DNA of 19,816 nt from assembly GCA_038240015.1 (NCBI GenBank), contig JBBSEF010000055.1:1-19816 (forward strand), given 5' to 3'. Made by a program: the position numbers and the translations under genes. Origin of the DNA: CAHJXF01 sp038240015 (GTDB taxonomy: Bacteria > Pseudomonadota > Gammaproteobacteria > Burkholderiales > Burkholderiaceae_D). Shown piece by piece: positions 1-8,500 of the stretch; the stretch's first letter is position 1, and every line of letters starts with the position of its first letter. The notes under the pieces are model-generated. The model saw only the letters and a program-made list of their open reading frames with translations, made no database searches and was not told where the DNA came from.

Positions 1-1
1 C

Positions 2-235
2 ACTTGCACCCCTGGCTCGTCGGCATCGCTCGCATCGCACGACGAACGCGAAGCCCTGATCGATCATCTCGAACGCGGCCTGATCGCGATCGGCTATCTC
101 GATCCCGAAGCGCCGAAGAAACTGATGCCGCGCCTGCGCCGCCTGTTCGCGCGCGCCAGGCTCGAGAGCGAAGAAGTCCAATGGTTGCGCGGGATCGCGA
201 AGGCGATGCTGCGCGCGACGAAATCAAAACCATGA
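2..235 (+). CDS. trmJ: tRNA (cytidine/uridine-2'-O)-methyltransferase TrmJ, C-terminal end only
   Basis: The frame that starts at base 2 is open to a TGA at 233-235 and gives 77 residues of the carboxyl end of a protein that begins outside the window. The stretch around DHLERGLIAIGYLDP, then PKKLMPRLRRLFARARL and EVQWLRGIAKAM, is the characteristic helical tail of proteobacterial TrmJ, the SPOUT-family enzyme that 2'-O-methylates position 32 of certain tRNAs. In the family this tail follows the knotted SAM-binding domain, which is not present here. The stop codon overlaps the ATG of the next gene (ATGA), so the two genes are probably co-transcribed. In Burkholderia genomes, from memory, trmJ lies next to cysE; here cysE is about 10.9 kb away. 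The identification rests on the tail alone but the motifs are distinctive. Confidence 0.85.
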   Translation, partial: TCTPGSSASLASHDEREALIDHLERGLIAIGYLDPEAPKKLMPRLRRLFARARLESEEVQWLRGIAKAMLRATKSKP

Positions 236-1515
236 ACGACAAGAACCGTAAGCTCGTGGACGGCAGCGACCGCGTCAACGATGGCGGCGCCCTTGCGATT
301 CGCGCCACCCTGATGAGAGGCGGCACCAGCAAGGGCGTGTTCTTCGCGTCCGACGATCTCCCGCGCGGCCTGATGCAACGCCCGAGCGAGCGCGACGCGC
401 TGCTGCTGCGAATCATCGGCAGCCCGGACCCCTACGGAAAACACACCGACGGTTTGGGCGGCGCCACGTCATCGACCAGCAAGGTGGTGATCGTTTCGCG
501 ATCGCTGCGAGAAGACTGCGACGTCGAGTTTCTGTTCGGCGCCGTGGCGATCGATCGGCCTCTGATCGACTGGTCGGGCAACTGCGGCAATCTCACGTCG
601 GCGGTCGGGCCGTTCGCGATCGCACGAGGCTGGGTCGTCGCGAGCGACCACGATCCACTGCGCTCTGCAACCCGTGCTGCGACCACCACCGTGCGCATCT
701 GGCAGCAAAACCTCGGCAAGCGCATCGTCGCGCACGTGCCCACGCGCGGCGAGAGCGTGATCGAAGCGGGCACATTCCAAGAAGACGGCGTGCCGTTCGG
801 CGCAGCCGAGATTCGTCTTGAGTTTCTCGACCCGGCCGATGCGGGAGAACACGGGCTACTGCCTACAGGCCATGCATGCGACCTGTTGCATGTTCCCGAA
901 CTGGAAGACGCGATTGCCGCGAACGGCAAGCACGTGACGGGGATCGCGGCAGGGACAATTCGCGCAACGATGATCAACGCCGGCAACCCGACGGTCTTCA
1001 TTCGCGCCGACGCACTGAAGCTGACCGGACGCGAGTTGCCCGACGCCGTCAATCGCGATGCGAAACTTCTCGCGCGCCTCGAAGCGATTCGCGCGCGTGC
1101 CGCGGTCGCGATGCATCTTGCGAAGACGCCCGACGAAGCGACTCGCCATCGCCCCGCCACGCCCAAGATCGCCTTCGTCGCGGCGCCTGCGTCGTATCGC
1201 AGCAGCGCGGGCTTCGACATCGACCAATCCGGCATCGACGTGCTCGCCCGCATCGTGTCGATGGGCAAGCTGCATCACGCGTTCACCGGCACCGGGTCGA
1301 TCGCGCTCGCGGTCGCAGCCGCGTTGCCGGGCACGATCGTCTCCGAGGTCGCGCGCACCTTGCCCGGCGTGCCCACGCGCATCGGGCATGTATCGGGCGT
1401 ACTCGCTGTAGGCGCCGTCGTCGAGCAGCGCGAAGGCCGATGGCATGTCGATCGTGCGGTGATGAGTCGCAGCGCGCGACGGTTGATGGACGGGACGGTG
1501 TACGCGACGCTTTGA
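232..1515 (+). CDS. PrpF-family isomerase (2-methylaconitate isomerase / 4-oxalomesaconate tautomerase-like)
   Basis: This 427-residue protein belongs to the PrpF family, which moves a double bond or proton in small unsaturated tricarboxylates (2-methyl-cis-aconitate in the methylcitrate cycle, or 4-oxalomesaconate in gallate breakdown). Visible family marks are MRGGTSKGVFF from residue 28, GSPDPYGKHTDGLGGATSSTSK ending at Lys84 (split here as GSPDPYGKHTDG and LGGATSSTSK), SGNCGNLTSAVGPFAI with Cys118, MINAGNPTVFI and FTGTGSIALAVAAALPGT. Lys84 and Cys118 are 34 residues apart, the same spacing as the Lys73/Cys107 pair I recall for Shewanella PrpF. I chose the ATG at 232 because it overlaps the trmJ stop (ATGA) and gives a normal family length; upstream codons in this frame lie inside trmJ. 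No Shine-Dalgarno is seen, so translation is probably coupled. No prpC, prpD/acnD or gallate genes are nearby, so the substrate is open. Confidence 0.88.
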   Translation: MNDKNRKLVDGSDRVNDGGALAIRATLMRGGTSKGVFFASDDLPRGLMQRPSERDALLLRIIGSPDPYGKHTDGLGGATSSTSKVVIVSRSLREDCDVEFLFGAVAIDRPLIDWSGNCGNLTSAVGPFAIARGWVVASDHDPLRSATRAATTTVRIWQQNLGKRIVAHVPTRGESVIEAGTFQEDGVPFGAAEIRLEFLDPADAGEHGLLPTGHACDLLHVPELEDAIAANGKHVTGIAAGTIRATMINAGNPTVFIRADALKLTGRELPDAVNRDAKLLARLEAIRARAAVAMHLAKTPDEATRHRPATPKIAFVAAPASYRSSAGFDIDQSGIDVLARIVSMGKLHHAFTGTGSIALAVAAALPGTIVSEVARTLPGVPTRIGHVSGVLAVGAVVEQREGRWHVDRAVMSRSARRLMDGTVYATL

Positions 1516-1544
1516 ACGACACGCTGCAAGTTAACCGACTGCCG

Positions 1545-1549
1545 AGGAG
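1545..1549 (+). promoter_or_regulatory. Ribosome binding site of the crotonase gene
   Basis: AGGAG lies six bases before the GTG at 1556, a textbook Shine-Dalgarno spacing. It decides for this GTG start, since no ATG is available near the expected amino terminus. Confidence 0.8.
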
Positions 1550-1555
1550 ATCGCA

Positions 1556-2503
1556 GTGCCTGCCTACAGCACCCTACGCATAGCCAAGGATTCCACCGAA
1601 CCGCGCATCGCCCGCCTGCAACTCAACCGGCCCGAGAAACTCAACGCGATCAACAGCGCGATGCCCGGCGAGATCCGTCAGGCCGTCGCGTGGGCGGAGG
1701 CCGACGACGAGGTCCACGTGATCATCGTCGAAGGGATGGGCCGCGCTTTTTGCGCCGGCTTCGATCTGGACGAGTATGCCGAGGGCAATCACCCGGCGGC
1801 CGATGGCGATCACCCCGGCGAGCACCCGTGTCGACAGGAAAAAACACCGTGGGACCCGATGGTCGACTACGCGTGCATGAAGGGCGTGACCGAGGACATC
1901 ATGTCGTTGTGGCGCTGCAGAAAGCCGACCATCGCCAAGGTCCACGGCTATGCGGTCGCCGGCGGCAGCGACATCGCCTTGTGCTGCGATCTGCTGGTGA
2001 TGGCCGATGACGCGCGCATCGGCTACATGCCCACGCGCGTGTGGGGTTGCCCCACCACCGCGATGTGGACTTATCGCATCGGCGCCATCCGCGCCAAGCA
2101 ACTGATGTTCACCGGCGATACGATAGACGGCGCGCAAGCGGCCGAATGGGGTCTCGCCAACATGGCGGTCCCTGCCGAACATCTCGATGCGCAAGTGCTC
2201 GAACTCGCCAAGCGCATCTCGGGCGTCCCGCGCGGGCAGTTGACGATGTTGAAGCTGGTGGTTAACCAGGTCTGGATGGCCATGGGCCTCGAGCAGACGC
2301 AGATGTTCGCCAGCATCTTCGACGGCATCACGCGCCACAACCCCGAAGGCATGTGGTTTCGCCGGCAGGCCCAGGTCGAAGGATTCAAGAGCGCGGTCGA
2401 GTGGCGCGACAGCGGCCGAGCGATCCCCGAAGGCGACGAAGCCCGCGCTCTGGTCGCCGATCTCGACAAGCGATTGCAAAAAGCGCGATCTGATCGGCCT
2501 TGA
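1556..2503 (+). CDS. Crotonase/enoyl-CoA hydratase family protein with altered active site
   Basis: This 315-residue protein has the crotonase fold. RIARLQLNRPEKLNAIN opens the domain, GRAFCAGFDLDEY (residues 62-74) is the CoA-binding and oxyanion-hole segment, and VHGYAVAGGSDIALCCDL (129-146) is the second oxyanion segment. The two glutamates that hydrate enoyl-CoA in classical enzymes are not present: the first position is Asp139 and the second falls in MPT (158-160), before the RVWGCPTTAMW stretch. An insertion of about 30 residues (76-108) follows the first oxyanion segment, and the length exceeds the usual 260 residues. It therefore probably acts on an acyl-CoA, but hydratase activity should not be assumed; hydrolase, isomerase or lyase chemistry is equally possible. 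It begins with GTG after a strong Shine-Dalgarno, 40 bases behind the PrpF-like gene, and probably shares its transcript. Confidence 0.85.
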   Translation: MPAYSTLRIAKDSTEPRIARLQLNRPEKLNAINSAMPGEIRQAVAWAEADDEVHVIIVEGMGRAFCAGFDLDEYAEGNHPAADGDHPGEHPCRQEKTPWDPMVDYACMKGVTEDIMSLWRCRKPTIAKVHGYAVAGGSDIALCCDLLVMADDARIGYMPTRVWGCPTTAMWTYRIGAIRAKQLMFTGDTIDGAQAAEWGLANMAVPAEHLDAQVLELAKRISGVPRGQLTMLKLVVNQVWMAMGLEQTQMFASIFDGITRHNPEGMWFRRQAQVEGFKSAVEWRDSGRAIPEGDEARALVADLDKRLQKARSDRP

Positions 2504-2520
2504 GCCGGCGTGAACAGGCC

Positions 2521-5500
2521 CTAGATCGAGATCAGCAGTTGATGCGTCCCCCCATCCAGGGCGACGCGAATCCTTCCTTCGGTTGATGGGATCGGCGATC
2601 CGTCGAGGACCGCATGCGAGACGACTCGACCGCGTTGCGATGGGTTGTCCACTCGGATGTCGTAGCGGGTATCGCCCACTTTCAGCGTGGCTTCATAGCC
2701 CGGCCATGCGGACGGGATGCAGGGATCGACGACGATGAATGCGCCCTCGCGCCGGATGCCCAGAATGCCCTCGACGCCGGCGCGAACCATCCACGCGGCC
2801 GAGCCCGTGTACCAGGTCCAGCCACCGCGTCCGACGTGCGGCGCGACCGAATAGACATCGGCCGCGACGACGTAGGGCTCGACCTTGTAGCGCCCGACTT
2901 CCTCGAGTGTGCGAGCGTGGTTGATCGGGTTGAGCAGCGCGAACAAACCGGCGGCCTTGTCGCCCGCGCCCTGCTTCGCAAACGCGAGGACGGTCCACAT
3001 CGCCGCGTGAGTGTATTGCCCGCCGTTCTCGCGAACACCCGGCGGATAACCCTTGATATAGCCGGGATCGTGAGGCGTCTTGTCGAAGGGCGGCGAGAAC
3101 AACAGCGCCAGGCCTTCGTCGCGCCGAATCAGATGGGTTTCCAGCGAGGTCATTGCGAGCGTCGCGCGCGCGGGGTCGGCCGCGCCCGACAACACGGCCC
3201 ACGACTGCGCGATCGAATCGATGCGGCATTCATCGCCCACGTTCGAGCCGAGCCAACTGCCGTCATCGAAGGTCGCGCGGCGATACCACTCGCCGTCCCA
3301 GGCTTCCCGCTCGAGCGCCTCGCGCACGGTGATCGCATGCGCACACCAGCGTTCGACACGATCGCCGTCGCGTGCCCTCGTCAGCGGCGCGAACCATTCG
3401 ATGGTCCGCACCAGCAACCAGCCCAGCCACACGCTCTCCCCCTTGCCGCCCTCGCCCACGCGGTTCATGCCGTCGTTCCAGTCGCCGGCGCCGATCAGCG
3501 GCAAGCCATGTTCTCCCGTGAGTGCGAGGCACTGGTCGAGACCGCGCGCGCAGTGCTCGAACAGCGATGCCGATTGGTCCGCGATCATCGGCTGAAAGAA
3601 CGCGTCGTGCTCGCCGGGCTTCAGCGCCGGGCCTTCGAGAAACGGCACGAGTTCATCGAGTATCGCGGCGTCGCCTGACGATGCGATGTAGGTCGCAGTG
3701 GCGAATGAGAGCCACACCCGATCGTCCGAGATGCGGGTGCGCACGCCCTGCCCGGAAGGCGGCAGCCACCAATGCTGCACATCGCCTTCGACGAACTGTC
3801 GCGCCGCGGCGCGAAGCAGATGACGTCGCGTCTCGTCGGGCGCGGAGAAACTCAACGCCATGCCATCCTGGAGCTGATCGCGAAAGCCGTAGGCGCCGCT
3901 GGCCTGATAGAAGGCCGAGCGCGCCCAGATGCGGCAGGCCAGCGTCTGATAGAGCAGCCAGCCGTTGAGCATGATGTCCATCGCGCGGTCGGGCGTCTTC
4001 ACCTGCACGGTCTCGAGCACGCTGCGCCAGTGTTCCTTCACCTCTTCCAAAACGACGTCGAGATCGCTCTCGCGATAGCGTGCTATCAATGCGCGCACTT
4101 CGTCGGCCGATCCGCACTGGCCGATCAAGGCGACCACTTCGATGCTCTCGCCCGCACCCAGCTCGAACTCGCATTGCAAGGCCGCACAGGGATCCATACC
4201 GGCGCCGGTCGCGCCCGATAGAGGCGTAGGTCCGATCATCGCCGCGGGCGCCGACGGGGCCCCATTGCGGCCCAGAAACTCGGTGCGATTCGCGGTCCAC
4301 GCCGTCTGTCGTCCGGCAAGGTCGGCAAACGCCACGCGGCTGGCGAACACGTTGCTCCAGGGATTGCGCGCCAGCATCGCGCCGGTGGGCCAATCGATTT
4401 CGGTCGTGATGAACGGACCGGAAGCGCCGCGAGACGTACCCAGCACCCACTCCGCGTACGCCGTCACTGATAACCGGCGGGTGACTCGTGAGAGGTTGTG
4501 TAGCCTCAAGCGCGAAATCTTGATCGGGTCGGCCAGAGCCACGTATTGCAGCAGATCGAGCGCGATCCCGTGGGCCTCGTGCTCGAAGCGGCTGTAGCCG
4601 AAGCCGTGCCGCGCGACGTAGGTCCCCGCATCGCGGATCGGCTGCGCGGTCGCGGTCCAGAGGTCGCCGCTGATCTCGTCGCGAACATAGAACGCCTCGC
4701 CGACGGGATCGGTGACCGGATCGTTGGACCACGGCGTGAGCTGGTTCTCCTTACTGTTCTCGGCCCAGGTGAAGCCGCTGCCGTCCACCGATACCTGAAA
4801 GCCGAATGCCGGATTGGCGATCACGTTGATCCACGGCGCAGGCGTGGTGCGACCGGCGTCGAGGATGGTCACGTATTCGCGACCTCGCTGGTCGAAGCCG
4901 CCCAAGCCATTGAAGAACTCGAGCTCTCGCGCTGTCAACGGCGCGCTCTGCCGGGTCGGCATCGCTATCATCGACGGCCTTGGATGCGCGAACGGTGTAG
5001 AGCCGACCGACGCCCGCGGCACGAGAGCCAGTTGCTCGGCGATCGACCCGCGCCGCGCGATCAGCGCGACCCGGGCGACCGATCGAAGCAAGGCGCGGCC
5101 TTCGGCGCTGATGAGGTCGGCGCGCAAGGTATGAACCGAACCCTGCGCGAGTTCTTCCCCGTAGCGCGGGCGCGATTGACTGCTTCGCACGGCCGTCTCG
5201 ATCGCGATCTGAAGGTCCTGCACGTAAGACGATGCGCGCTCGTTGACGATCACGAGATCCACTGCGAGGCGCTTCATGCGCCAGTACTCGTGCGCGCGCA
5301 GCAGTTGGCGAACCTGCGCGATGTCCTCGACGTCGTCGATGCGCAACAGCACGATCGGCAAATCGCCCGAGATCGCGTGTGGCCACAGGCCCGACTGGCT
5401 GCCCGCACCGCGCAGGATCGCATCGGACGGCGCCCGGAAGCGCGGGTCGGCATAGAGGATAGGCGCGGCCATCCACTGAAAGTCGGCGGCCTCTTCGGCG

Positions 5501-8500
5501 TCGATGTCCAGATGCCGAAGCTGCACCTGCGCCTGGGTCCACGCCAGCGTCTTGGCACGATCGAAGGCGCTGCGATCTCGATGCTTGTCGATCAGGTCGA
5601 GCAGCGCGGCGCGCGACGGCGCCACCAGGGTCCAGAACGCGACGCGCGCCACCTTGCCGGGCGCGACGACGACGCGATGCCGGAGCGAGAAGATCGCGTC
5701 GAGCACCGTCCCGGTGGTGTTCGACAGCGGTCGTCCTTCCGCGATGACCGCGGCCGTGCCGACCGTACGACCGCGACCGATGAAACGCGCGCGGTCGGAT
5801 TCGTACTGGATGTCGGTGGTCACCTCGCCTTCGACGACGGCGAAATGCGCGGCCCACAATTGCGCCTCTTCAGACGAGCGCGGGCGACGCGTCGCGATCA
5901 GCGCGCCGTACTCGACGACATTCTCGGTCTCGACGAACATCTTCGAGAAAGCCGGATGCGCCTGATCGGCGGCCGTTGGGGCCAACACCACTTCGGCATA
6001 CGACGTGAGCTCGATCTCGCACGCCCGGCGTCCGCGGTTGATCAACGACACGCGACGCACCTCGCCGTCGTCCTCGCCCGACACCAGCACTTCCATGACG
6101 GTCGTGAGCGCGCCGTCGCGACGGATGAATTCGGCGTGGTCCTCGCCGAACACGACCTGCTCGTAGTCGGCCTCGCTTTGAACCGGCTGTACGCCGGCCG
6201 ACCAGACCTTTCCGTTTTGCGTATCGCGCAGAAAAATGAATGAGCCCCAGTCGTCGCGGGTCGCGTCTTCGCGCCATCGCGTCACGGCCAGATCACGCCA
6301 TCGGCTGTAGCCCGCGCCGGCCGCGGTCAGCATCACGGCGTAGCGCCCGTTCGACAACAGATGCGTGATCGGTGCGCCGCCCGTCGACGCAGCGACCCGA
6401 CGCACCATCGCCGTCACGATGCCGGCCTCGACCGTGGATGCCTTCACCTCTTCGGCGCGCGGAGGCGCGATCGGCACGTCGCGCGGCATGCGTTCGGAAA
6501 GCAGCAGTTCGCTCGCCCGTATCATCGGTTCGCGATGAAAGCGCTCGCGCATCTGTCCGTCGTGGAGCGTGTTCGCGATCGCAACGATGGTCATGCCCTG
6601 GTGATGCGCCATGAAGCTCTTCACGATCGCGACGCTCTCGTCGTCGGGAAGCCGAGAGCGCGTGTAGTCGAGCGCTTCATAGAAGCCGTAACGGCCGAGC
6701 GCACCGATATCGGCAAGCCGCATGAAGTTCTTTTGCGCGGCTTGCGGATCGACCATCGTCGCAAGACCGGTCGCATAGGGTGCGATCACCACGTTGTCCG
6801 AGAGCCCGCGCTTCAAGCCCAGACCGGGCACGCCGAAGTTCGAGTATTGATAGGTGAACTCGATATCGCGTGCGTTGTAAGCCGACTCCGACACGCCCCA
6901 CGGAATGCCGAGCGAACGTCCGTACGCCTGTTGACGCGCGACCACCAGACGACTGGTCTCGGAAAGCAGGCTGCCTGCGGGCGCGCGCATCACCAGCGAC
7001 GGCATCAGGTATTCGAACATCGACCCGGACCACGAGATCAGCGCCGATCCACCGCTCATGCCGGCGCCTGCCCAATCACCGAGCGGCGTCGCGCCCCGGC
7101 CGAGCCGAAACCAATGCCGCGTCGACACGTCGCCCTTCGCGATCGCGAACAGGCTGGCAAGCCGCGCTTCGGACGCAAGCAGGTCGTAGCAACTCGCATC
7201 GAGCCGATTGTCGGTCAGCGAATAACCGATCGACATCAGCTTGCGTTCGGGGTCGATGAGAAACGCGAAGTCCATCGCCAGCGCCATCTCGCGCGCCGCG
7301 TCGGCAAGCGCTTTCAAGCGGGCCTTGTGCGGCACAGGCTCGTGTGCGAACCAGAGTCCGTCCCGCTCGTGCTCGGCCAGCCTCTTCTTGATGGCTTCGA
7401 TCCAGAACATCAGATCGGCGAGGCGATCGTTTCCCCCAGCTGGACCGAATTGGCCGGCCCACCTCTCGGCTCTTGCGACGAGCCGCTTCATCGCCGCCGA
7501 TCGGGTCCTGGCCGCCTGCGACACATACAGTTGAACGCCGATGTCGTCGAGGATGAAGATCAGTTGCCGCGCATGCTCGCTTTGCGCATCGGGCAGCGCG
7601 TCGATCGCCTCGCGTGCAAGCCGCAGCGCGTCCATCAAGCCCTCACGAACGTCGGTCAGGACCGGTGCGACGATCCACTCCCCGCACGCATTGGCGAGCG
7701 CGATCAGATGCCCCGCGAGATTGCCGCTGTCCACCGACGAGACATACACGGGCGCGAGCGCATGCAAGTCTTCGGTTGCGTACCAGTTGACGAAGTGACC
7801 CTTGAATCGCGCCAGCTTGTTCATCGATGCGAACGTCGCTTCCAGGCGCTCGATGGTCTCGATGGTTCCCGCCCAACCGAAGTCGCGCGCCGCAACGGCC
7901 GACAGCAGATAGAGGCCGAGGTTGGTCGGCGACGTGCGATGCGCGACTACCGGCCGGGGCTGCTCCTGAAAATTGTCCGGCGGAAGCATGTTGTCCGCGG
8001 GCGTCACGAAGGTTTCGAAAAAGCGCCAGGTGCGGCGCGCCGTGAGTCGAAACTCGCGCGCGTCCGCCTCCGATACCGGCCTCCCGTACGCAATGCGCGG
8101 CGATCGGCTGGCCCATTGGGCGAGCGCCGGCGCGATCAACCACAGCATTGCAAACGGCAGCACGAGTGGCCACGACGACGGCGCATGGGCCAGCGCAATC
8201 ACCGCAGTCGCGAGCGCGAGCGACATGCCGCCCTGCATCTCCCGATAGAAGCCGCGAACACCGCCGGGCGCGCTTCGCTTGACCTGTGCAGCCGTCGTCC
8301 ATTCGAGCAGACGACGATGCGTGATCAGTACCCGCACCAGCGTTCTCGTGATCGCGTCGCCCATGCGCCACGCGCGATCGGCAAGCAAGACGATCGAAAA
8401 CAAGGTCTGCATCACGGCCAGCCGAAGGTCGACGATCAGCGTACCGATGTGATTGCGTATCGTGATGCCGGCGCGCGCGCGGATGTGCCCGGGCAGCAGC

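Noticed and set aside
4..231. An N-terminal extension of the PrpF-like protein, since its frame is open from base 4.
   Set aside because: This stretch is the trmJ 3' end in another frame; the extension has no family similarity and the ATG at 232 gives the normal length.
2504..2520. A possible terminator between the convergent crotonase and ndvB genes.
   Set aside because: GGCCT and AGGCC flank a long loop of about 15 bases, and no T-run follows on either strand, so the stem is too weak to call.
4546..6243. A 565-codon + strand frame opposite ndvB.
   Set aside because: It is a shadow of the same codon bias, with no ribosome binding site or family motif.
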